From contig CAZHRW010000163.1 of assembly GCA_964535025.1 (NCBI GenBank), positions 1 through 5,156 on the forward strand: a DNA stretch of 5,156 nucleotides, given 5' to 3'. Each line of letters opens with the position of its first letter. The stretch's first letter is position 1. This document shows, one piece after another, positions 1 to 5,156 of this stretch. The stretch is from JAAYZK01 sp964535025 (lineage in GTDB: Bacteria > Planctomycetota > Phycisphaerae > SM23-33 > FEN-1343). A program made the translations under genes and the position numbers. The notes beneath the pieces are model-generated. The model saw only the letters and a list, made by a program, of their open reading frames with translations. It was not told the origin of the DNA and ran no database searches.

Positions 1-817
1 ACAGGCCCGATTGCGTGGAATATCCGACGGCCTCGATGTGAAACTGCCCCCCGCGGCCGCACAGCCGCTCGGCCAGGGCCCCCGGCAGCCACAGGACCGC
101 GTCATGGCCGGCCGCCCGAAGGCGGGCGAGCGCCCGCACGGCCACGTGTTGGCCCTTGCCCGGGCTGACGTTGGCCGGCAGCAGGATCCGGACCCGCCGG
201 TCCGTCTGGGGCAGCGGTGGGTCGGGCGGCAGCGCCGCCTGGGCGAGAAACGCCTCCACATCCATCGGGTTGGGCAGGACGCAGATCCGCTCGGACTCCA
301 CGCCCGAACAGGTCACCGCCGCCCGCGTCGCCTGCGAGACCGCCACGACCTTCGCGCAGCGCTTCCGCAGCAGCCAGCCCCCGTGCGGGGCGGGGATCAT
401 CTCGGGGCGGTACCAGCCTCGCAGCACGATGACGAGCGGCACGTGCCGCAGCTCGCCGATCGAGGCGATCACGGTCGCCGCCCGGAAATCGCTGCACCAG
501 ATGACCGACGGGTCCAGACGCTTGATCAGGTCGCGCGTCCGCGCCCGAAGGCGCAGCATCCCGGGCAGGGCGCCGGCGAGGCGCCAGAGCCGGTACAGCT
601 TGCGCCCCTGTCCGCCGATGATGCGTTCGCTGTCGGCCGGGTCGGCCACGTGGTAGTCGAGTCCGGCCTCGCGCACGGCCTGGGCGTAGGCCTTGGAGTA
701 GCCGTACGGATCGACGATCGACACATCCACCTGTTCGGCCAGGCGCTGCGCCAGGGCGACGTCGGACCTCGGGGCACCGCCGTAGTGGATAACCGTGCTG
801 TAGAAGACAATTCGCAT
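1..817 (-). CDS. GT-B fold glycosyltransferase, family 4-like (C-terminus cut by window edge)
   Basis: The frame is open from ATG at 817 to the left edge, giving 272 residues with no stop. It probably transfers a sugar from a nucleotide-sugar donor to a lipid-linked acceptor at the cytoplasmic face of the inner membrane. The N-terminus (MRIVFYSTVIHYGGAPRSDV) is a typical GT-B first beta strand followed by a Gly-rich turn. The VAVSQATR stretch (158-165) and LPNPMD (181-186) match the usual end of the N-terminal Rossmann domain. RVRILLPANVSPGKGQH (208-224) is the start of the donor-binding domain, with K221 at the usual phosphate-contacting position. GT4 enzymes are usually 350-400 residues, so about 100 residues, including the expected E-x7-E region, lie outside the window. 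The start is set by the beta strand; GGTGAG lies almost against the ATG, too close for a good ribosome site. It follows the Wzy-like gene by 37 bases and is probably co-transcribed. Donor and acceptor are unknown. Confidence 0.88.
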   Translation of the reverse strand, partial: MRIVFYSTVIHYGGAPRSDVALAQRLAEQVDVSIVDPYGYSKAYAQAVREAGLDYHVADPADSERIIGGQGRKLYRLWRLAGALPGMLRLRARTRDLIKRLDPSVIWCSDFRAATVIASIGELRHVPLVIVLRGWYRPEMIPAPHGGWLLRKRCAKVVAVSQATRAAVTCSGVESERICVLPNPMDVEAFLAQAALPPDPPLPQTDRRVRILLPANVSPGKGQHVAVRALARLRAAGHDAVLWLPGALAERLCGRGGQFHIEAVGYSTQSGL

Positions 818-854
818 ACTCACCGTCGTTTCCGGTGCGAGGCGGACGACGGCC

Positions 855-2324
855 CTAATAGTCCCGCACGCTGTCGGGCAGCACGTCGGCGCCGTCGTCC
901 TCGGCCGGGAGATACGGTTGGGCGGGCGGGCGTACCATCATCGCCACCGCCATGAGAGCCCAGAACAATTTGTGTCCGGTGGTCGACATGGAATTCAAGT
1001 TCACCACCAGGGTGGTGAACACAACCGCGACGGCGCCGTGCCAGATGCGGTCGTACTCCGTCCCGGCTTTGGCGCTGCGCCACGCCTGCAGTAGCGCCAT
1101 GATCGTGGCGGCCAGCAGGGCGAACATGCCAATCGTGCCGCTCTCGAGGCCGGCCTCCAGGAAGGTGTTATGCGCCACGAGCCTGGTCTGCGCGAGCCAT
1201 CCGTTCGGGTCGGGCACGGGGTGCGTCATGACCCAGGTCAAGGCCCTGCTCCAGATGTGCCCGCGACTGCGCTGCACCAAGTCGGCCACGAACAGGTTGT
1301 CAATGATGATGCCCAGGCGCGTGCTGATCAGGCCGCCGAAAAGCAGCGCAAAGACCCCGCCGCCGAGGATGGGGCCGAACACCTTGCCCACGGCGGCCAG
1401 GCCGCGCAGGCGGAACGCGACAAAGGCGCCCAACAACGTTCCGCCCCCCGCGCAGAGCAACGCCGCACGCGAGCCGGTCTGGACCAGCGTGGCGAAAACG
1501 AACCCGCCCAGCGCGAGGCACAGGAGGCGCCGGCCCTTGGCCGGCAGCACGGTGCCGAGGTAGACCAAGCCGACCAGCAGCGCGGCCATCAGCCCGGCGT
1601 TGAAGTTCAGGCTCGTCCGCCCGGCGCCGACCCGCATGAGTTCCTGGGCGGCTGATTGGCCGGCGCGACGCGCCAATTCCGTCGGCGCCAGGACGCCGAC
1701 CCAGATCGGCACGTAGTACAACGACACCAGCAGCAGCCCGGCCAGAACGACCTGCATGATCTCCCGGCGGTCGTCCATCCGTTCGACGCAGGCGCCGGCG
1801 ATCAGGAAGGTCACCAGCGTCGCCGTCGCATAGATGAACGGCGTCAGGTGGCCGACGCCGGCGACGCCGAGGGTCATCGCCGAGATCATGTAGACGGCGA
1901 CGAAAAACAGCGCCGCCTTGTTCATCTTCATCAACGCCCGGACCATCCCCCCGATGCCCGGCGAGATCAGGACGCGGAGGAACAGGGCCGCACCGACGAT
2001 CCGCGTCGGGGTGGCTTCGAAGAACCCGAGGCTCTCGGCGTACGCGCCGATGCTGGCGATCAACAGGAACAAGCAGGCCCCGGCGTCCCACATACACAGG
2101 ACCAGGCACACCAGCAGCGCGTGGGTCATCAGGGCCGGGGAGATCACGGGGGCGACCAGCAGGATCGCCAGCGAGGCGCTGATCGCCAGCCAGCGGAACC
2201 GCTTTCGGGCCACGCTGCTCGTCGAGACGGGCTCGTCCTCGTAGGACCAGTCGTCGTGGTAGTCCTCGTCGTACGCCCCGGGACCACCGGCCGGAATGTC
2301 TGTCGGGTAGGTGTACTCTGTCAT
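855..2324 (-). CDS. O-antigen polymerase/ligase-like membrane protein (Wzy/WaaL superfamily)
   Basis: This is a 489-residue polytopic inner-membrane protein with about a dozen hydrophobic segments between residues 43 and 464. It probably polymerises lipid-linked repeat units in the periplasm (Wzy) or transfers glycan to an acceptor (WaaL-like); sequence alone does not separate these. Family signs are R231/R236 followed by SLNFNAG (238-244), TGSRAALL (283-290), and a large loop at about 335-395. That loop contains RSRGHIWSRAL (352-362) and AHNTFLEAGLESGTIG (384-399), the classic HN...E.G..G signature with H385 and N386. N-in topology is suggested by K41/R42/R44 before the first segment. Both cytoplasmic tails are acidic: the first 32 residues are rich in D, E and Y, and the last 20 hold six D/E. 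I chose ATG 2324; an in-frame GTG at 2375 would add 17 residues of poor composition. Neither start has a clear Shine-Dalgarno sequence. The flippase upstream favours a polymerase role. Confidence 0.87.
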   Translation of the reverse strand: MTEYTYPTDIPAGGPGAYDEDYHDDWSYEDEPVSTSSVARKRFRWLAISASLAILLVAPVISPALMTHALLVCLVLCMWDAGACLFLLIASIGAYAESLGFFEATPTRIVGAALFLRVLISPGIGGMVRALMKMNKAALFFVAVYMISAMTLGVAGVGHLTPFIYATATLVTFLIAGACVERMDDRREIMQVVLAGLLLVSLYYVPIWVGVLAPTELARRAGQSAAQELMRVGAGRTSLNFNAGLMAALLVGLVYLGTVLPAKGRRLLCLALGGFVFATLVQTGSRAALLCAGGGTLLGAFVAFRLRGLAAVGKVFGPILGGGVFALLFGGLISTRLGIIIDNLFVADLVQRSRGHIWSRALTWVMTHPVPDPNGWLAQTRLVAHNTFLEAGLESGTIGMFALLAATIMALLQAWRSAKAGTEYDRIWHGAVAVVFTTLVVNLNSMSTTGHKLFWALMAVAMMVRPPAQPYLPAEDDGADVLPDSVRDY

Positions 2325-2419
2325 GGAAGCGCAATCCGCGCTACACCGGCTCCAACGCGAGCCGTGCGCCAGCACTGATGTTCATAGTCTACTCTATCGG
2401 CCCTTGAGAATCCAAACAT
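2321..2419 (-). CDS. Possible 32-codon leader ORF overlapping the Wzy-like start
   Basis: ATG at 2419 opens a 32-residue frame (starting MFGFSRADRVDYEHQ, ending ARIALP). Its TGA at 2321-2323 overlaps the Wzy-like ATG as ATGA. Such overlaps allow translational coupling, and the Wzy-like gene otherwise lacks a ribosome site. Against it, the frame also continues upstream as an out-of-frame shadow of the flippase gene. GGGG sits only two bases before its ATG, and the peptide resembles nothing I know. Confidence 0.2.
   Translation of the reverse strand: MFGFSRADRVDYEHQCWRTARVGAGVARIALP
2386..2415 (-). promoter_or_regulatory. Weak candidate internal promoter for the Wzy-like gene
   Basis: Read on the minus strand, TTGGAT (2410-2415, 3 of 6 matches to TTGACA) is separated by 18 bases from TAGACT (2386-2391, 4 of 6 matches to TATAAT). 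It would start transcription about 55 bases before the Wzy-like ATG. Pairs this weak occur often by chance. The support is mainly its position in an unusually long gap and the locally AT-richer bases. Confidence 0.2.
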
Positions 2420-2422
2420 CAC

Positions 2423-2440
2423 CCCGCGTGCACCCGCGGG
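2423..2440 (-). repeat. GC-rich hairpin in the flippase to Wzy-like gap
   Basis: CCCGCG (2423-2428) and CGCGGG (2435-2440) form a perfect 6-bp stem around a 6-base loop. In the minus-strand transcript the stem is followed by GTGATGTTTGG, so it lacks the U-tract of an intrinsic terminator. It could slow ribosomes or polymerase, protect a processed 3' end, or be chance in GC-rich DNA. Confidence 0.35.
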
Positions 2441-2535
2441 CGAGAGCGAACGACGTCCGGCTATAGGCCTCGTCCGACGCCGAAGGTGTTGTCTTGGCGT
2501 GAATTCGCGCTTTTCGGACCGGCGGCGCTCATCCG

Positions 2536-3828
2536 TCAGCGCTTCAGCAGCGACCGGCGCATGTACTGCAGGTCGCTGCCGCGGAGGAGGAAACACCGGC
2601 GGAGCTTCAGGTGGAACAGCCGGGTGCACACCGCCAGGCCCGCGACCGCCGAAAAGGCATTGCCGCACAACGTCCCGATCGCGGCGCCGCGGATGCCCAG
2701 CGGCGGCACGAGCAGGAACATGACGACCACCATGAGGGTCACCGTGGCGGCGGAGATCCACGCGGTGACCGCGGCACGACCGTCCCCGCCCAGTAAGTTC
2801 ATGCAGACAAGGAAGATGGCCACACAAACCGTCGCCGGCGCCAGGAATACCAACGCGCCCTGGGCGCCGATGAACTCCTTCCCGTACATCAGGCAGATCA
2901 GGTACTTGCCCGCCAGAACGAGCGGCACCACCGTGACCAGTCCGTAGGTGATCGTCAGGCGGAAGGCCATCTCCACTTGGCGGCTTCGCTGCTCGCCGGT
3001 GACGCCGGCCCACTTGGAAAACAGCAGCGGGCCCATGAAACGGGGAATCATCACCGCCAGGCCGCTGAGGGTCGTCGCCCGCGTGTACAGGCCGATGGGC
3101 TCGAATTGCCCCGGCATCAGGTAGCGCAGAAGCACCACGCTAACCTCCAGCGAGATCAGATATAGGATGCTCGCGGCGGCCAGCCGGAAGCCGTACGCGA
3201 TCACCTGGCGGTGGAGGGCCCAGTCGAACGGCAACGACAGGTCGATGTGCTTGCGCAGGAACGCCGCGGGCAGGATCAGACTGACGGCAAAGGAGGAGGC
3301 GGCAACCGCCAGGGCCGTCGAGATGGTCAACGCGCCCGTGGCGGCCAGCACGAATCCGCCGACAAGTATCGTCCCGGCTCGGGCTAACGACACAAGGACC
3401 ATCCTGCGGGCCTGGAGTTGGGCGATGAGCAACTGCTTCAGCAGCAAGCCCCCCAGCAGCATGCCGATGCCGAGCGCGAACACGAGCGCCGCCCACATCG
3501 GCACCACGCCGAAGTAGCCCGGCAGGCCGATCAGCAGCGCCCCGGCCACCACCGCCAGGATCAGGCCGAACACCAGGGCGAACTTGACGGCGTTCGTCGC
3601 GATGATCTCCAGGGGGATCTTGCGGTTGTTGACGAAGTAGATGTTCGCGTTGGGGATGCCCATCGCGGCCAGGGTGGTGAGGATGACCGCCGAGGTCTGC
3701 CACAGGCGCCACTGGCCCACGTCGTCGGGGCCCAGCACCCGGGCGTAAAGAATACCCACCACCACGGTAAGGAACACCGCGACGGCCCGGCCGCCGGACA
3801 CCATCAGGCCTTTCCTCATGAAGCTCAT
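2536..3828 (-). CDS. Wzx-type oligosaccharide flippase (MOP superfamily)
   Basis: This 430-residue protein is almost entirely hydrophobic segments with short polar loops, matching the usual length and about 12-14 helices of polysaccharide-transport flippases. It probably moves undecaprenyl-linked oligosaccharide from the cytoplasmic to the periplasmic face of the inner membrane. Visible family features are the first helix followed by YARVLGPDDVGQWRLWQT (28-45), the mid-protein FEPIGLYTRATTLSGL (242-257) that opens the second half, then PRFMGPLLFSKWA (262-274), and MYGKEFIGA (314-322) near the seventh-to-eighth helix turn. The C-terminus is basic (RRCFLLRG, MRRSLLKR) and probably cytoplasmic. 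I chose ATG 3828, 17 bases after the sulfotransferase stop. A GAAGG sequence sits 11 bases upstream, a little far; M4 and M9 are alternative starts. The tight spacing indicates co-transcription with the sulfotransferase. Specificity cannot be read, and the wzx symbol is withheld because sequence similarity in this group is low. Confidence 0.9.
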   Translation of the reverse strand: MSFMRKGLMVSGGRAVAVFLTVVVGILYARVLGPDDVGQWRLWQTSAVILTTLAAMGIPNANIYFVNNRKIPLEIIATNAVKFALVFGLILAVVAGALLIGLPGYFGVVPMWAALVFALGIGMLLGGLLLKQLLIAQLQARRMVLVSLARAGTILVGGFVLAATGALTISTALAVAASSFAVSLILPAAFLRKHIDLSLPFDWALHRQVIAYGFRLAAASILYLISLEVSVVLLRYLMPGQFEPIGLYTRATTLSGLAVMIPRFMGPLLFSKWAGVTGEQRSRQVEMAFRLTITYGLVTVVPLVLAGKYLICLMYGKEFIGAQGALVFLAPATVCVAIFLVCMNLLGGDGRAAVTAWISAATVTLMVVVMFLLVPPLGIRGAAIGTLCGNAFSAVAGLAVCTRLFHLKLRRCFLLRGSDLQYMRRSLLKR

Positions 3829-3839
3829 GCGCTAAAGGA

Positions 3840-3844
3840 CCTTC
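3840..3844 (-). promoter_or_regulatory. Possible Shine-Dalgarno sequence of the flippase gene
   Basis: GAAGG on the minus strand lies just after the sulfotransferase stop and 11 bases before ATG 3828. The spacing is longer than ideal, so reinitiation after the upstream stop is also plausible. Confidence 0.4.
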
Positions 3845-3845
3845 A

Positions 3846-4847
3846 TTAGGGTGCCTGCCGCGGTCGCCCTTGCGCCCCGGCCCAGTCGTACCCGCAGATC
3901 CGCCGCTGACGCCACGTGGCCAGCGAGACCAGCGCCCGAGGCAACGCGGGATACTTCTCGGACCATTCCATGTCGGGGCGGATCGTCACCACCTCCGAGG
4001 CCATCCGGCTGGGGTTGCCCGAGAACATGTGCAGGGCGCCGGCGGGAAAGCCCCCGTCGATCTGCCTGACGATGTCGGGGTCCTTCCCGACCAGCGCGAC
4101 GATTCGCCGCAGGGCGTCGGCGGGCGCGTCGAGGAACTGCTCGTACCGCAGGCACAAGTAGTTATCGCCGGCGGCGAAGGCGCGGCACCGGCGGTTCAGG
4201 TCGTTCCAGCGGTAGAGGCTCAGCCACAGCGGCATGACCATGTCCTGCCCCTGCTTGCCGTCGACGACCTGCCGGCGCTTGCGATAGCGCTCGGAGTAGG
4301 TCGTCGCCCGGGGGTCCCGCACGAGGTGGAGGAAGTACGTGTCGTAGGCGTCGTTGAGGCGGTGCAGCGCCGCCATCGTGGGGACCTTGGACGAATCGAC
4401 CAGCACCTCGGCGCCACTGAGCTCGAAGAGCGTCTCGAAGACGGCTTCGAACGCCCGGGCGGCGACGGCCCGCTCGTGACACCGGCGCCTGCGGCGATGC
4501 TTCCAGAGGTGCAACCGGTGGACCAGGTCGCGCGGCTGGGTTTCCTGCGATGCGAAGGCGCTGAGCGCCTCGGCCAGCGGACCGCGACGGGCCGGCTCGT
4601 TCACGCGCCGGTCGACGGCCGACCAGAACGGGCAGTCGCTGAAGGATTGGCCGCAACTGCAGAGCCAGTTCTCCACGCAGCCGCGCCGCCAGTAGTACCA
4701 CATCTCGCCGACCGAGGTGAAGCCGTCCACCCCATTAAGGATGGCGCTGAGCACGGTCGATCCGCTCCGGTTGTCGCCGAGGATGTAGAGCACTTTCCGA
4801 CGGGAAGGGGCCGAATGCGGCTGCTCGTTGGGACGACTACCACTCAT
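3846..4847 (-). CDS. PAPS-dependent-type sulfotransferase (Sulfotransfer_3-like)
   Basis: This 333-residue, probably cytoplasmic enzyme is expected to move a sulfuryl group from PAPS to a hydroxyl or amine, most likely on a sugar given its neighbours. The 5'-phosphosulfate loop is VLYILGDNRSGSTVLSAIL (19-37), with R27-S28-G29-S30-T31. The 3'-phosphate region is VDSSK (150-154) followed by FLHLVRDPRATTYSERY (172-188), including R177 and S185. SGNPSR (276-281) and D292 to W295 match the C-terminal GNP.R...D..W block seen in this family. A C-x-C-x6-C cluster with a following FW (C63, C65, C72, F74-W75) resembles the CxCG...CPFW element of some bacterial sulfotransferases. A very basic stretch (K117 to R122) lies between the two cofactor regions. 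ATG 4847 is supported by a TGGAG sequence 7 bases upstream. It is the first gene of the minus-strand block. Donor-site evidence is strong; the acceptor is inferred only from context. Confidence 0.9.
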   Translation of the reverse strand: MSGSRPNEQPHSAPSRRKVLYILGDNRSGSTVLSAILNGVDGFTSVGEMWYYWRRGCVENWLCSCGQSFSDCPFWSAVDRRVNEPARRGPLAEALSAFASQETQPRDLVHRLHLWKHRRRRRCHERAVAARAFEAVFETLFELSGAEVLVDSSKVPTMAALHRLNDAYDTYFLHLVRDPRATTYSERYRKRRQVVDGKQGQDMVMPLWLSLYRWNDLNRRCRAFAAGDNYLCLRYEQFLDAPADALRRIVALVGKDPDIVRQIDGGFPAGALHMFSGNPSRMASEVVTIRPDMEWSEKYPALPRALVSLATWRQRRICGYDWAGAQGRPRQAP

Positions 4848-4854
4848 CTGGGCG

Positions 4855-4859
4855 CTCCA
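4855..4859 (-). promoter_or_regulatory. Shine-Dalgarno sequence of the sulfotransferase gene
   Basis: TGGAG on the minus strand is 7 bases before ATG 4847. It is the best-placed ribosome site in the window and supports that start over later in-frame starts. Confidence 0.65.
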
Positions 4860-4891
4860 CTACGGTCACCGGACAGGGTCATGATATTCCG

Positions 4892-4921
4892 TTGCCACCC
4901 TGCGGATCGAAAGAGTATAGT
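4892..4921 (+). promoter_or_regulatory. Sigma70-like promoter facing right
   Basis: TTGCCA (4892-4897) matches TTGACA at five of six bases. TATAGT (4916-4921) matches TATAAT at five of six. The spacer is 18 bases. Transcription would begin near 4928 and leave a leader of about 80 bases before ATG 5009. This is the strongest promoter-like sequence I found in the window. No transcript data are available. Confidence 0.55.
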
Positions 4922-4942
4922 CAACCTGTCACCGCGAACCAA
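4914..4942 (-). promoter_or_regulatory. Sigma70-like promoter facing left, for the polysaccharide block
   Basis: Read on the minus strand, TTGGTT (4937-4942, 3 of 6 matches to TTGACA) is followed by a 17-base spacer and TATACT (4914-4919, 5 of 6 matches to TATAAT). The start would be near 4907, about 60 bases before the sulfotransferase ATG. Its -10 box shares bases 4916-4919 with the rightward -10 box. Confidence 0.45.
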
Positions 4943-5008
4943 GGCGCTGCCCTGCTTCGGGAGGTATAACGGTATCCTGCTGGCGGTTAATGACTTTCAT
5001 CGACCATT

Positions 5009-5156
5009 ATGAACAGCGAGAACATACAATTCGACGAAGACGCCGCGACGGGAGCCGATCCGGCAAGCGAAGGCAACACCGGCGTCAAGGCCCGCGCGGC
5101 CGCGCGCTGGGCTCGCCGCTTGCTGCGCGTGTTCCAGTGGGCCTGCGTTGCGTTGG
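5009..5156 (+). CDS. N-terminus of a divergent, unrecognised protein, possibly membrane-anchored
   Basis: Forty-nine residues are visible before the right edge. The first 24 are acidic and polar with no hydrophobic run (MNSENIQFDEDAATGADPAS at the start). A basic stretch follows (KARAAARWARRLLR, 27-40), and then the beginning of a hydrophobic stretch (VFQWACVAL, 41-49). Such a pattern often precedes a first transmembrane helix with the N-terminus in the cytoplasm, as in chain-length regulators or other inner-membrane proteins, but the family cannot be named. Third codon positions are mostly G or C, which supports this frame over the arginine-rich +1 alternative from ATG 4990. An in-frame TGA at 4991-4993 limits the start to ATG 5009 or to the ATT just before it. 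No Shine-Dalgarno sequence is evident. It is divergent from the sulfotransferase and sits behind the strong rightward promoter. Confidence 0.6.
   Translation, partial: MNSENIQFDEDAATGADPASEGNTGVKARAAARWARRLLRVFQWACVAL

Larger units (their letters stand above)
2325..2535. other. Intergenic gap inside the minus-strand cluster
   Basis: This gap of 211 bases separates the flippase stop from the Wzy-like start, whereas the other gene junctions in the cluster are 17 and 37 bases. It holds a GC-rich hairpin (2423-2440), a weak promoter-like pair (2386-2415) and a 32-codon open frame whose stop overlaps the Wzy-like ATG (2321-2419). There is no U-tract terminator. It may contain an internal promoter or a post-transcriptional control element, but nothing here proves either. 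An imperfect inverted repeat around GAATTC (2497-2510) is also present, without evident function. Confidence 0.6.
4848..5008. promoter_or_regulatory. Divergent intergenic region with overlapping promoters
   Basis: These 161 bases separate the leftward polysaccharide block from the rightward gene. They are AT-richer than the surrounding coding DNA around 4880-4925 and 4964-5010. The region contains promoter-like pairs facing both ways with overlapping -10 boxes, plus a Shine-Dalgarno sequence for the sulfotransferase. A GGGAGG sequence at 4959-4964 lies over 40 bases before ATG 5009, too far to serve it. I saw no obvious operator repeat. Confidence 0.65.

Noticed and set aside
11..955. Plus-strand open frame of 314 codons at the left end.
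   Set aside because: It is arginine-, proline- and glutamine-rich and antisense to the glycosyltransferase and the Wzy-like C-terminus, both with recognisable motifs.
2325..2375. Upstream GTG start at 2375 for the Wzy-like gene.
   Set aside because: The added residues (starting MLAHGSRWSRC) have no family support and no ribosome site. ATG 2324 gives a better N-terminus.
2341..2385. Fourteen-residue ORF (MNISAGARLALEPV) before the Wzy-like gene.
   Set aside because: It has no ribosome site, and its ATG would lie upstream of the start implied by the candidate internal promoter. ORFs this short are expected by chance.
2497..2516. Inverted repeat around GAATTC followed by TTTT on the plus strand, resembling a terminator.
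   Set aside because: The stem is about five base pairs with a G-U pair, no plus-strand gene precedes it, and on the minus strand it has a mismatch and no U-tract.
3870..5012. Long plus-strand open frame of 380 codons opposite the sulfotransferase, running across the promoter region.
   Set aside because: It is antisense to a gene with clear catalytic motifs, has the low-complexity R/G/P/A/V/H make-up of GC-rich shadow frames, and shows no domain.
4990..5156. Alternative plus-strand frame from ATG 4990, open to the window edge.
   Set aside because: Its product is a run of R, G, Q and P residues, typical of the wrong frame; the frame from 5009 has better codon bias and composition.

Overview
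The window comes from a GC-rich bacterial chromosome (roughly two-thirds G+C, judged by eye, with strongly GC-biased third codon positions). It carries part of a cell-surface or extracellular polysaccharide locus. The gene set (Wzx-type flippase, Wzy/WaaL-type membrane protein, GT-B glycosyltransferase, sulfotransferase) suggests a diderm organism with Wzx/Wzy-type export. Two of the five starts lack any visible Shine-Dalgarno sequence and two more have poorly placed ones. A planctomycete or a similar GC-rich environmental lineage would fit, but nothing here fixes the taxon.

The main block lies on the minus strand and reads from right to left. It starts with a PAPS-dependent-type sulfotransferase (3846-4847) and, 17 bases later, a polytopic oligosaccharide flippase (2536-3828). 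A 211-base non-coding gap follows (2325-2535). Next come an O-antigen polymerase/ligase-like membrane protein with acidic tails at both ends (855-2324) and, 37 bases later, a family-4-like glycosyltransferase that runs off the left edge (1-817). On the right, a divergent plus-strand gene starts at 5009 and runs off the window; only 49 residues are visible.

The 161-base divergent intergenic region (4848-5008) holds the clearest regulatory signal. A near-consensus sigma70-like promoter faces right, and a weaker one faces left. Their -10 hexamers overlap by four bases, which suggests a bidirectional promoter.

A working model is that the glycosyltransferase helps build a lipid-linked repeat unit, the flippase moves it across the inner membrane, and the Wzy-like protein polymerises or ligates it. 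The sulfotransferase may add sulfate, giving a sulfated, anionic polysaccharide. The substrate and sugar composition cannot be read from the sequence. I found no RNA genes, mobile elements, CRISPR arrays, convincing terminators or long repeats. The many long open frames opposite these genes are by-products of high GC. The locus looks like a fairly conventional polysaccharide cluster, not a clearly new system.
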